A stretch of 11,605 nt of DNA from Desulfobacterales bacterium (GCA_020345785.1 CP070771.1:629610-641214); one strand, 5' to 3'; positions 1 through 7,854 are shown, counted from the stretch's first letter. The notes: generated by a model from the letters alone, not told the origin. Made by a program: numbers and translations.

Positions 1-795
1 ATTTCTGCCGGAATAAAGCTGGCGACCCAAATAATTTGCACGCTTCTTGTCGTAAGTTGCGGAATTGTGCTGCGGGTAATTCCGTCTGATTTAGGAATTT
101 TGGCCCAAATTGGCAACGCAGTGCTAACCGTAATCTGGATCATCGGAATTACCAATGCCATGAACTTTTTTGACGGAATGGACGGCCTGGCCGCCGGGCT
201 GGGCGCCTTGATCGCATTTTTTCTCGGTGTGGTCGCGTTCCAGACCTCCCAATCATTTATCGGCTGGGTTGCGGTGGCCATGATGGGAGGCTGTATCGGA
301 TTTCTGCCCTATAATTTCAAAATTAAGGGGAATGCCTCCATTTTTCTCGGAGATGCCGGAAGCACCGTCATCGGATTCATCTTGGCCTGCGTTGCCGTTT
401 ATGGAGAATGGGCGGAAGGCAACGCAGTTGTCGCGCTGATTTCTCCCCTCTTAATATTTTGGATACTTGTTTTTGACATGGTGCACATTACGGTGGATCG
501 TATTATCAGCGGGAAGGTTCTCAGTTTTCGGCAGTGGATCGAATATGTAGGACAAGACCACCTCCACCACCGATTAGCGCATGCGCTGGGAAGCAAAAAG
601 CGGAGTGTGATCTTCATCTATTTGCTCAGTCTTTGTTTAGGCATCAGTGCCGTTGCACTTCGAAATGCGCGGGTAGTTGATGCGGTTCTACTCATTTTTC
701 AGGCATCCATCTTGGTGGTGCTGATTACTTTTCTGGAAAGAAGGGGACGGCTGCAAAACAGAACATTAGACTCAAATATCCGGCCGGGATGTTGA
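1..795 (+). CDS. WecA/TagO-family undecaprenyl-phosphate sugar-1-phosphate transferase, 5' end missing
   Basis: Integral inner-membrane enzyme of the MraY/WecA superfamily that moves a sugar-1-phosphate (GlcNAc-type in WecA) from a UDP-sugar to undecaprenyl phosphate, the first step of a lipid-linked glycan. The frame is open from base 1 with no stop, so the gene begins outside the window; the GTG at 67 is internal. 264 residues are visible of a usual 330-380. Seen: the Asp-rich motif NAMNFFDGMDG (bases 154-186), the IFLGDAGS motif (about 340-363) and the loop motif DHLHHRL (about 556-576). Known: an HxHHRL-type loop marks the WecA/TagO/WbpL branch rather than MraY. Several hydrophobic helices lie between these motifs. 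It is the first gene of the + strand polysaccharide cluster and is followed by 153 bases without a gene. The family is secure; the exact sugar cannot be read. Confidence 0.93.
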   Translation: MSAGIKLATQIICTLLVVSCGIVLRVIPSDLGILAQIGNAVLTVIWIIGITNAMNFFDGMDGLAAGLGALIAFFLGVVAFQTSQSFIGWVAVAMMGGCIGFLPYNFKIKGNASIFLGDAGSTVIGFILACVAVYGEWAEGNAVVALISPLLIFWILVFDMVHITVDRIISGKVLSFRQWIEYVGQDHLHHRLAHALGSKKRSVIFIYLLSLCLGISAVALRNARVVDAVLLIFQASILVVLITFLERRGRLQNRTLDSNIRPGC

Positions 796-841
796 TTGAT
801 ATTAGCCGATGACGATTATCAAGTGATTGGCCGTGTCGATA

Positions 842-886
842 ATTTTGGCCAAATTTTGTCATAAGACTGCCAATTTGAGGCAAAAT
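842..886. repeat. Imperfect inverted repeat between transferase and HD gene
   Basis: Left arm 842-855 (ATTTTGGCCAAATT) can pair with right arm 872-886 (AATTTGAGGCAAAAT) as 6+2+5 base pairs with one single-base and one two-base bulge, around a 16-base loop. Five Ts follow shortly after (891-895). It could be a weak terminator of the transferase gene or an operator for the next one. It is AT-rich, so a stable hairpin is not certain. The rest of 796-948 shows nothing else I recognise. Confidence 0.3.
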
Positions 887-948
887 CTGTATTTTTGGAA
901 ACGTTAAATTATTGAAAATAAAGAAGTCGGCGATATCGTTGGTGGGTC

Positions 949-2013
949 ATGGCCCTGGCAGAATTTCGCAATATGGAAAATAAAGCTCAAAAATTAAACA
1001 GCCCGAAGGCAAAGCAGGATCTGAAGCTGAGCTTCAGAAAACTTGCTGCTGCCCAAGATAAGCTGTCACCCGCAGGTCGCCCGGCGGTAAAAACCAGCCA
1101 CAGTCCAAACAACAACCACAACCGCAAAGACCTTTACGATAAAGCCAGCATTTATCTGAACCAGTTGCTCAGCGCTGTTAAAAGCCGCAAGAGTTTTGCA
1201 TTAGAACCGGGGTTTCGGATATTGCAGAAGATGGCCGAGGGGACTCACCCCCGTGACGAGCTGTTCATCATGGCGATTCATCTGGATGATCGATTCAAGT
1301 ACGTGATTCACCACAGCATTAACGTTGCCATTTATGCCCTCAAGATGGCGGATGATTTAGGATTTGATCCCAAACGGAAACTGGAACTTGGTATGGCGGC
1401 CTTGTTGCACGATATCGGCATGGCAGTCATTCCGGATAAAATTCTTTATAAGCAGCAAGAACTCAGCAAGCAGGAAATAAATATCCTTAGGGAACGTCCC
1501 AATTACAGTTGCAAAATTTTGCGATCATTTGGTACTGGAATCGCATACCTGGCTGAAAGTGCGGCGCAGGTTTATGAGAGAATCGATGGATCGGGCTATC
1601 CAAGGGGGTTAAAAGGAGATGAAATCCATGAGTATGCCCAGATTATAGGGTTGTTGGATATGTATGAAGCTCTTATTCACTCCCGCCCCCAGAGAGATAA
1701 ATTAACCCATTTTACCGCTGTCAAAGAGGTGATCAATACCTGCAAACACCGATTTCAGCGCAAGCATCTGAAGTCTTTATTGAGCATATTTACAGTGTTT
1801 CCAATTCACAGCTATGTTCGTTTGAACTCAAATGCAATCGGCAAGGTCATCGAGACCTATGCCGATCAACCCATGCGCCCCAAGCTTCAGATTATATATG
1901 ATTCACAGCGACGCCGCGTATTAACGGAAAGAATCGTCGTTCTGCCGGAAAATCCACTTTTGAACATTGTCGATTCGGTATCTGAATCCGAAATTCAGGA
2001 ACTTACCAAATGA
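949..2013 (+). CDS. HD-GYP-like domain protein with degenerate metal site
   Basis: 354 residues, cytoplasmic (no signal or membrane segment). Residues 1-65 are polar, Lys/Gln-rich and low in complexity; an HD-GYP-type domain spans about 85-265. HD-GYP proteins normally hydrolyse c-di-GMP with a two- or three-metal site. Seen: H122 (HHSINVA), H154-D155 (LLHDIG), DGSGYPRGL with G216-Y217-P218, and D237 (LLDMYEAL). Altered: HDIGK reads HDIGM (M158), the next conserved His is R183 (ERP), and the His-His-Glu before DGSGYP reads V208-Y209-E210. Inferred: three metal-ligand histidines are gone, so catalysis is doubtful while the fold and GYP loop remain; a c-di-GMP-binding or protein-contact role in polysaccharide control is possible. 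The ATG at 949 is the first start after an in-frame stop at 919; GGTGG at 941-945 is a poor ribosome site, and ATG 973 is the alternative. The last ~85 residues match nothing I know. Confidence 0.85.
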   Translation: MALAEFRNMENKAQKLNSPKAKQDLKLSFRKLAAAQDKLSPAGRPAVKTSHSPNNNHNRKDLYDKASIYLNQLLSAVKSRKSFALEPGFRILQKMAEGTHPRDELFIMAIHLDDRFKYVIHHSINVAIYALKMADDLGFDPKRKLELGMAALLHDIGMAVIPDKILYKQQELSKQEINILRERPNYSCKILRSFGTGIAYLAESAAQVYERIDGSGYPRGLKGDEIHEYAQIIGLLDMYEALIHSRPQRDKLTHFTAVKEVINTCKHRFQRKHLKSLLSIFTVFPIHSYVRLNSNAIGKVIETYADQPMRPKLQIIYDSQRRRVLTERIVVLPENPLLNIVDSVSESEIQELTK

Positions 2014-2082
2014 TGACGCATTCAATCAAAAATCTGTTAGACTCGGGTTAAGAAAGCAAGACAATACCTTTGGATGGATTGA

Positions 2083-2121
2083 TTTGCTCTGTAGGTTTTG
2101 GGACCCTAACTAGAGCAAAGG
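2083..2121 (+). promoter_or_regulatory. Stem-loop touching the ribosome site of the ATPase gene
   Basis: TTTGCTCT (2083-2090) and AGAGCAAA (2112-2119) are perfect 8-base inverted repeats. An inner pair TAGG (2092-2095) and CCTA (2105-2108) extends the stem across a small internal loop, leaving nine loop bases. The right arm runs into the ribosome binding site AAGG (2118-2121), seven bases before ATG 2129. Folding in mRNA could limit translation of the ATPase and the exporter coupled to it; as DNA it could be an operator. The sequence shows the pairing only; the role is inference. Confidence 0.4.
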
Positions 2122-2128
2122 TGTTTTT

Positions 2129-2929
2129 ATGTATTTAGAGCATTGGGAACTCGAAAAAACGCCTTTTGGCAATGTGCCTTCACGCCGTGCCTTCTACCGG
2201 TCGCCTCAACATGAGGAGGCGCTCCGCAGGTTGCTGTATGTGATTGAGCAGCGTAAAGGGGTCGCCATGTTGACCGGCGAGGTCGGTTGCGGCAAGACCA
2301 CTGTCATCAGAGCCATAGAAGACCATCTCAACAAAGATAAATATCAATTTCAGACGATTTCCAACCCCGCCCTGCAGCCAACCGACCTTATCAAGGCGGT
2401 TTTGTTGAAGCTGGGTGGCGGCGCGGAAAACGGCTCCAAGACGGACTTGCTCGATCGGCTTCATCAGCATTTATTTCAAAACGCCGCCAGGGGAATAAAC
2501 ACCGTTCTGGCCATTGATGAAGCCCATGTTATCGGCAATCAGGCCACCCTGGATGAACTGCGGATGCTGCTTAACGTTCAATCCGATGACGAGTTTTTAA
2601 TTACCCTGATTTTGCTCGGACAGCCACCGCTGTTGAAAAACATATCCGAACTGCAGCCGTTGAAAGAAAGAATCAGCATCAAGTTCAACCTTGAACCGCT
2701 GGATATTCAAAACACCCTTAATTATGTTTTGCATCGTTTGAAGTGGGCCGGCGCGTCGCGCGGTATTTTTTCGAGAGAAGCTGTCCAGGCCCTTTATGAA
2801 TACACTGGCGGACTGCCGCTTCGCATTAATAACCTTTGCGATCGCTGTCTGTTGCTTGGTTTAATGCGCCAGGCCCGGATTGTCGACAGCAAAATTGTGC
2901 ATGACGCCATTGAAGATATGGAATCATAA
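2129..2929 (+). CDS. ExeA/GspA-type AAA ATPase, EPS/exosortase-locus subfamily
   Basis: 266-residue ATPase resembling the N-terminal half of ExeA/GspA, the protein that with GspB helps place the type II secretin through the peptidoglycan. Seen: the family opening MYLEHWELEKTPFGNVP, Walker A GEVGCGKTT (50-58), Walker B VLAIDEAH (126-133), the LLGQPPL sensor-like motif (162-168), KERISIKF with R181, and GGLPLRINNLCDRCLLLG (227-244). There is no C-terminal peptidoglycan-binding domain and no membrane helix, so it ends where the short form found in PEP-CTERM/exosortase EPS loci (TIGR03015 type) ends. It has a good ribosome site (AAGG, seven bases before the ATG), and its stop is only two bases from the start of the exporter gene, so the two are very likely translated together. 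Inferred role: energising or controlling assembly of the exporter. No exosortase is visible in the window. Confidence 0.9.
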   Translation: MYLEHWELEKTPFGNVPSRRAFYRSPQHEEALRRLLYVIEQRKGVAMLTGEVGCGKTTVIRAIEDHLNKDKYQFQTISNPALQPTDLIKAVLLKLGGGAENGSKTDLLDRLHQHLFQNAARGINTVLAIDEAHVIGNQATLDELRMLLNVQSDDEFLITLILLGQPPLLKNISELQPLKERISIKFNLEPLDIQNTLNYVLHRLKWAGASRGIFSREAVQALYEYTGGLPLRINNLCDRCLLLGLMRQARIVDSKIVHDAIEDMES

Positions 2930-2931
2930 AC

Positions 2932-5187
2932 ATGAAATTAGCATGCAAAAAATACCGTTTCGGTTATATTTTAAAATTGGTTAAAATCCTGCCTTTACTG
3001 GCAGCATGGTCGACCGTCATTTGCATATCCGGTTGTGTCAGGAATGTTGAAGATTCTGCCCCACCGTCGGCTATTCCGAAAGCAGATGGAGTAGCCTCAG
3101 CCGGCAAGTTCCGCGCAGTGGCGATAGAGGATATGGATAATGATGGAAAATTGGATATCGTGGGGGGAGCATCATCCCCCGGAATGATAGCTATCAACTA
3201 CGGAGATGGCAAGGGCGGAATATCCAAGCCCCAGAATGTGACGGTTGTCGGAGATGTTCGGTCCGTGGCAGTGGCGGATATCAATGAAGACGGACTGCCG
3301 GATATCGTATTTTCAGTACAAAAGGAATCCTCGGGAATCAGAGTTTTGTTAAATCAGTCCAAGCGCCAATGGAAGCTTGAAAAGGGACCTGTAGAAATAA
3401 ATAAATATGAGGGTATAAAAACTGCCGACATTAACGGTGACGGCCATTTTGATATTATCGCAGCCAATGCGACTTCCACTACTCAAGGCGGGGTTCAGGT
3501 TTGGCTGGGCGACGGCAAGGGAAACTGGCCAATTGAATCGGGTCCCACCATCAGCGGTATTTACATGGATGTTCTGGTGGCGGATCTGAATCAGGACGGC
3601 AATCTGGATCTGATCGGATCCGGCTGGGGGACTCATGGCGCTCTAAGGATTTGGCTGGGCGACGGCACCGGCAATTGGTCATCAACCAATCCGCTGGAAA
3701 AAGGCAATTACTACGGTTTGAGCATTGGCGACTTGAATAGCGATGGGCACTTTGACATCTTTGCAGGATCCCACAGAAAGGGGGCCCGGATTTTTCTGGG
3801 AGACGGATTGGGAGGTTTTCACAGGATATTCAGTCCGGCAGAGGTTCTCGAACGGAGGGTTAAGGTGCAGGCCAAAACCGCAGCCGGTGTCGGTGAATTG
3901 CCTCCTCCGGAAAAACACAGGAGTTTCTGGCAGGTCCTTGCGCTTGATCTGGACAAAGACGGGCGCGATGATATTTTAGCCGGTTCACTGGATTCCCAGG
4001 GAGTGAGGGCCTGGCGCAATTTAGGGAATAAGGGCTGGAAGACCATGGATGATGTATTTCCATCCAACGGAACCTATTATGGCATGGCAATTGCTGATTT
4101 AGACGAAGATGAGAGGATGGATATCTGCGCCGCCAGCTTTGGAGAGGGCATAAAAATATGGTCCGGAAAAGACGGCGGTTTTAAAATAGACCAGCAACAA
4201 ATTGAACAACTAAAGTCTCCGGATTCTCGTAAATATTCGACAGCGCCGTTTGAAAATGATGTCTATAAGACGATAGAAGGAAGAGACGAATATAAGATCG
4301 ACCCCGGTGATATCCTGGAAGTAACGTTTTGGGAAGGAACTGCGGCTCAAAAAGAAGAAATTCTGGTTCGTTCGGATGGAAAGATTTCTTTCGGTTTCGT
4401 TGAAGATCTTGACATCAAAGGGCTTACCGCGTCTGAACTCGATCGAAAGTTGACCCAATATCTAAATGAATATGTCAAAAATCCGCGGATTGATGTGGTC
4501 GTGAAGAAATATAACAGTAAATTTGTCCAAGTTGTAGGTGCTGTCCAATCTCACGGGCAGGGCACCGGGTCTGGCAAATACCATCTGAAAGGTAAATCAA
4601 CCGTACTTGAGATAATCTCTCAGGCCGGAGGGCCGAGCAGAGATGCCAATTTGAATGATGTCAGAATTCGTCGTAAAAGCGGCCAGATGGTTTCTATAAA
4701 CCTTTTTAAGACCATCAATCAGGGGGATCTCAGCCAGGATCTGGTGGTCAATGACGGTGACGTGGTATTTATCCCGACTTTAGCCGAAAAAGGTAATCGG
4801 GTTTACGTATTCGGTGAGGTCGAAAAACCGGGAGCCTATACATTTACCGGGTCGAATTTTCGTTTGATTGACGCGATTTCCGAAGCCGGCGGGTCGACGT
4901 TATTTGCTTCGCCCGAGAGTACCCGGGTGGTCCGCGGCGATCCTACTCGTCCGGAGTTCATTGATGTGAATCTAAAAAGCCTGATTGAAGAGGGAGACCA
5001 ATCGCAAAATATGGTTCTGGCCAGCGGAGATCTGGTCTATGTGCCGCGCAGCGGGTGGGGGGATATCAACTTTGTAAATCAGCGTGTCAGGCCCCTGTTG
5101 GAACTGTTACTTTGGCCGGCTCGCACCATCATAGACTGGCATAACGCGGCTGATATCATTAAAAGTGGCGGTAGTAGTAATGATTAA
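2932..5187 (+). CDS. Lipoprotein fusing seven FG-GAP/VCBS repeats to a Wza-like polysaccharide export protein
   Basis: 751 residues. Signal peptide 1-34 ends in the lipobox ISGC (C35, followed by Val-Arg, which fits outer-membrane sorting). Seven FG-GAP/VCBS repeats follow (about 58-415), each with a calcium-type DxDxDGxxD loop starting at D67, D116, D166, D218, D267, D339 and D389; the last has Glu for Gly. Seven such repeats normally close one seven-bladed propeller. After a linker (416-450) comes the Poly_export domain (453-525, opening YKIDPGDILEVTFWEG), then two SLBB domains (about 531-615 and 622-706) and a C-terminal amphipathic segment (715-742, VRPLLELLLWPARTIIDW), which matches the place of the Wza outer-membrane helix. 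Ordinary Wza-type proteins have about 200-400 residues and no propeller. Known: Wza forms an octameric periplasmic-to-outer-membrane channel. Inferred: the propellers surround the channel mouth or bind glycan or cell wall. The start lies two bases after the ATPase stop with only a weak ribosome site, implying translational coupling. Confidence 0.92.
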   Translation: MKLACKKYRFGYILKLVKILPLLAAWSTVICISGCVRNVEDSAPPSAIPKADGVASAGKFRAVAIEDMDNDGKLDIVGGASSPGMIAINYGDGKGGISKPQNVTVVGDVRSVAVADINEDGLPDIVFSVQKESSGIRVLLNQSKRQWKLEKGPVEINKYEGIKTADINGDGHFDIIAANATSTTQGGVQVWLGDGKGNWPIESGPTISGIYMDVLVADLNQDGNLDLIGSGWGTHGALRIWLGDGTGNWSSTNPLEKGNYYGLSIGDLNSDGHFDIFAGSHRKGARIFLGDGLGGFHRIFSPAEVLERRVKVQAKTAAGVGELPPPEKHRSFWQVLALDLDKDGRDDILAGSLDSQGVRAWRNLGNKGWKTMDDVFPSNGTYYGMAIADLDEDERMDICAASFGEGIKIWSGKDGGFKIDQQQIEQLKSPDSRKYSTAPFENDVYKTIEGRDEYKIDPGDILEVTFWEGTAAQKEEILVRSDGKISFGFVEDLDIKGLTASELDRKLTQYLNEYVKNPRIDVVVKKYNSKFVQVVGAVQSHGQGTGSGKYHLKGKSTVLEIISQAGGPSRDANLNDVRIRRKSGQMVSINLFKTINQGDLSQDLVVNDGDVVFIPTLAEKGNRVYVFGEVEKPGAYTFTGSNFRLIDAISEAGGSTLFASPESTRVVRGDPTRPEFIDVNLKSLIEEGDQSQNMVLASGDLVYVPRSGWGDINFVNQRVRPLLELLLWPARTIIDWHNAADIIKSGGSSND

Positions 5188-5263
5188 AGTATATGTATGT
5201 GCTATTATCTGTAATTTGGATCCGCCTCAGAGCTGACCAAGTTAAAATTTTATTTTTTTCCTT

Positions 5264-5292
5264 AATACTCATAATAATACTCGTGATAAGGA
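5264..5292 (+). promoter_or_regulatory. Direct repeat and ribosome site before the BY-kinase gene
   Basis: AATACTCAT (5264-5272) and AATACTCGT (5276-5284) repeat at a 12-base step, about one helical turn, just before the ribosome binding site AAGGA (5288-5292), which sits nine bases before ATG 5302. The repeats could be a binding site for a regulator. The 114-base gap is otherwise AT-rich with a run of Ts (5253-5259) and no clear hairpin, so whether transcription starts anew here is not shown. Confidence 0.35.
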
Positions 5293-5301
5293 ATTTTCAC
5301 G

Positions 5302-7638
5302 ATGGCACAATATGATGTCGACTTAAGAGACTATTGGCGTATCATCAAAAAGAGAAAATCCTCGATCATATTCATGATCCTGTTGGTAGGAATCTGCAGT
5401 TACGGATTTGCCAAACTCAAGGAACCGGTACCGCTTTATGAAGCCAGCTCCGCCATCAAGATCGATCGTTTTTCCAACATGGCATCCATATTGACCGGTG
5501 AATACTGGCGGCAGTCGGAAAATATGGTAACGCATGCCTATATCATCACAAGCTTCCCGGTTTTGTGCCAGACAGCCAAGCTCCTGGGGTGGATTCCGAA
5601 GGATATTTCTGAAGAAGTAATTCAAGACTCCTCCAAGTATCTGTCAATCATCCGGCGCCTGAAGGCCATGGTCGAACCGGAGCATCAGGAAGGCACCAAT
5701 ATCATTAATATCCTGGTCAAGTCGGAAAATGCCCGGGAATCTGCAAAAGTGGCCAACGCCTTTGCGCGGTCTTATCGGGAATACAATATTCAGGAGAAAA
5801 ATAGAAAAACCTTCGAGACCAAAGCCTTTATCGAAGAACAGCTAGGATTAACCTCCAACCGTCTCAAGCTGGCTGAAAACGATCTTCAGGCCTTCAAAGA
5901 AAGCTACGGACTCATCTCTCTGGATGCCCAAACGCAGAATACCTTGAACAGGCTTTATGCGGTTGAAACAGAGTATGAGAAGACCAAAATTAATATGGCC
6001 GAAGTTGAGTCTCAGCTGAAGATGATTGGGACCAATAAGATAGGCGCATTCGGTGCATTACATGACAGCTTTTTTTCCGCCTCGCCGGGTTCTCCGGTGT
6101 ATGGCTTAAAAACCAAACTCAGTGATTTGCTGTTGAGAAGGCAGACGCTTCTCATCAATTTTACAGAAAAGCATCCGAAGGTAAAAGAGATTGATGATCA
6201 GGTGAAAGCAGTACTCCACGAAACTGAAAAAGAGCTGCAATCCTTGCTGAACTCATATAAAGCACGGGAAACAGACTTGGCACAAAGAATCAAACAGCTC
6301 CGCCGCGAGAATTTAAGCCTGCCGGAAAAGGGATTACAATTGGTACGTCTGCAGCGCGATGTTGAGCTGCAGGAATCTCTTTACTCCCAGTTAAAAGAAA
6401 AGTATCAGGAAACCTTAATTCAGGAATCCGGTAAAGTTGAAGAAGTAACCATTGTCAAACCGGCTGTGCCTCCTGAAGAGCCGTTTAATATTCCCTCAAA
6501 AATAATGATAGTGGTTACCGGTATTGTGATGGGACTCATTATCGGCGTGGTATTTGCTTTTCTGGCCGAGGTGTTTGACACATCCATGGGAACCATCGAG
6601 GATGTGGAGGAATTGCTGAACGTCCCGGTACTGGGTGTGATTCCCCAGCTTGATGATGAGATCAAACGAAAGCGTCGCCCGATTCGAAGATCACCGAAAG
6701 AAGACCGGGCGCGGGATCTGGTCACCCATTATGAGCCAAAATCCATGGGGGCGGAGGCGTTTCGGGCGTTGCGGACCAATCTTCAATTTTTGCGCCTGGA
6801 GATGAAGGGTAAACTCTTTCTGATTACAAGCTCGTTCGTGCAGGAGGGCAAAACCTTAAATGTCGTAAACCTGGCACTGAGCATGGCCCAGGCAGGCAAT
6901 AAGGTGCTGCTGGTGGATGCGGATTTACGCAAACCATCAGTCCACAGAGTATTTGGACTGTCAAAAGAACCTGGAATTACGGACTATGTGCTGGGAAATT
7001 ATCACTGGCAGGAAGTTACCAATACGATTTCCGACGTCATGCTGGGAGATTTTGGAATCGACGACATTTTAAAAACTCCGGGTATGGATAATCTCAATGT
7101 AGTCACAGCCGGTACCAAACCGCCCAATCCCACAGAAATATTGAGTTCATCGCGCTTTAAGGAATTTTTAGCTGAAGCCAATAAAGTCTACGATTTTGTA
7201 TTCGTTGATTCACCGCCCATACTACCGGTAGCAGATGCCGCTGAAATCGCTCCGCTGATGGATGCCGTCTTTTTGGTGTATACAGTTGGCAAGATCGGCC
7301 GCGGCGTCCTTAAACGGGCCAAGTCCAACCTGGACAATGTGGATGCCAGGGTTTTGGGTGTTATCCTCAACAACGTCAAACCTGAAGCCGGTCCCGAATA
7401 TTTTAAGTATCACTCGCAGCATTACTATGGACCGGAAGGCGAGGCAGGCCATCAGAAACGAGAATTTACAAAATGGCTGCAGAAAATAAGATTTTCACTA
7501 ACCAAAGGTAGAATATTAAGATTTTGTGTGTTGTTCTTTGCCTTGGGATTATTGGCGCTGGGTATTTTCTGGCAGGATTTACATCATTTTACCAACGATT
7601 GGCTTGCCACACTTAAGGGGTTGTTCGTTTCGCCCTAA
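5302..7638 (+). CDS. Wzz-Wzc type chain-length regulator and BY-family tyrosine autokinase
   Basis: 778 residues, inner membrane. Order: Wzz domain with TM1 (about 20-38), long helical periplasmic part (coiled-coil-like 170-245 and 300-335), GNVR segment (about 340-390, LPEKGLQLVRLQRDVELQE), Pro-rich PEEPFNIPSK before TM2 (400-423), then the cytoplasmic kinase. Kinase motifs: AEAFRALRTNLQF (484-496), Walker A QEGKTLNVVNLA (514-525; Leu stands where Ser/Thr usually follows GKT), Walker A' VLLVDADLRKP (535-545, D539 and D541) and Walker B FVFVDSPP (632-639, D636). A tyrosine cluster follows, Y700, Y703, Y708 and Y709, the usual autophosphorylation tail. Unusual: the protein continues about 70 residues past it with a third hydrophobic helix (738-757) and a short tail. 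Known: such kinases set chain length and gate Wza by cycles of ring assembly and phosphorylation. The Wza-like partner is the gene just upstream, 114 bases away. Confidence 0.94.
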   Translation: MAQYDVDLRDYWRIIKKRKSSIIFMILLVGICSYGFAKLKEPVPLYEASSAIKIDRFSNMASILTGEYWRQSENMVTHAYIITSFPVLCQTAKLLGWIPKDISEEVIQDSSKYLSIIRRLKAMVEPEHQEGTNIINILVKSENARESAKVANAFARSYREYNIQEKNRKTFETKAFIEEQLGLTSNRLKLAENDLQAFKESYGLISLDAQTQNTLNRLYAVETEYEKTKINMAEVESQLKMIGTNKIGAFGALHDSFFSASPGSPVYGLKTKLSDLLLRRQTLLINFTEKHPKVKEIDDQVKAVLHETEKELQSLLNSYKARETDLAQRIKQLRRENLSLPEKGLQLVRLQRDVELQESLYSQLKEKYQETLIQESGKVEEVTIVKPAVPPEEPFNIPSKIMIVVTGIVMGLIIGVVFAFLAEVFDTSMGTIEDVEELLNVPVLGVIPQLDDEIKRKRRPIRRSPKEDRARDLVTHYEPKSMGAEAFRALRTNLQFLRLEMKGKLFLITSSFVQEGKTLNVVNLALSMAQAGNKVLLVDADLRKPSVHRVFGLSKEPGITDYVLGNYHWQEVTNTISDVMLGDFGIDDILKTPGMDNLNVVTAGTKPPNPTEILSSSRFKEFLAEANKVYDFVFVDSPPILPVADAAEIAPLMDAVFLVYTVGKIGRGVLKRAKSNLDNVDARVLGVILNNVKPEAGPEYFKYHSQHYYGPEGEAGHQKREFTKWLQKIRFSLTKGRILRFCVLFFALGLLALGIFWQDLHHFTNDWLATLKGLFVSP

Positions 7639-7854
7639 ATATATTGCTTATGCCTAACTCGGATAAACCGGAACCGATCCGCCCGAGGCGGACTCGCCAA
7701 TTCGCAAGCAGACCAAGTTTAAGCGTATTATTCACTTTTGTGGCTTCGCAAGATAAATTTTTTATCACCAAATGCAAACATTTTACTTTTACGACTCCAA
7801 AAGGCCCTCTCAACATCATGCCGTATGCTGAATATGAAAATTAGAGGTTAACGG
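7639..7854. other. 216-base gap with a REP-like hairpin, no gene seen
   Basis: Between kinase and ligase genes. It holds a compact perfect hairpin, TCCGCC (7678-7683) with GGCGGA (7687-7692) around CGA, with no T-run after it, so it is more like a REP-type element than a terminator. Short frames cross the gap on both strands, but none has a ribosome site with a recognisable product. AGAGG (7843-7847) at the right end is the ribosome site of the next gene. Confidence 0.4.

Noticed and set aside
956..970. Sigma-54-like promoter TGGCAGAATTTCGCA
   Set aside because: GG to GC spacing is one base short and it lies inside the coding region after the start codon.
7651..7692. Integron attC-like site beginning GCCTAACT
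   Set aside because: No matching GTTRRRY partner at a suitable distance and no cassette structure.
7650..7844. Possible 65-residue gene in the gap between kinase and ligase
   Set aside because: No good ribosome site, no recognisable motif, the frame runs through a REP-like hairpin, and a frame on the other strand is equally open.
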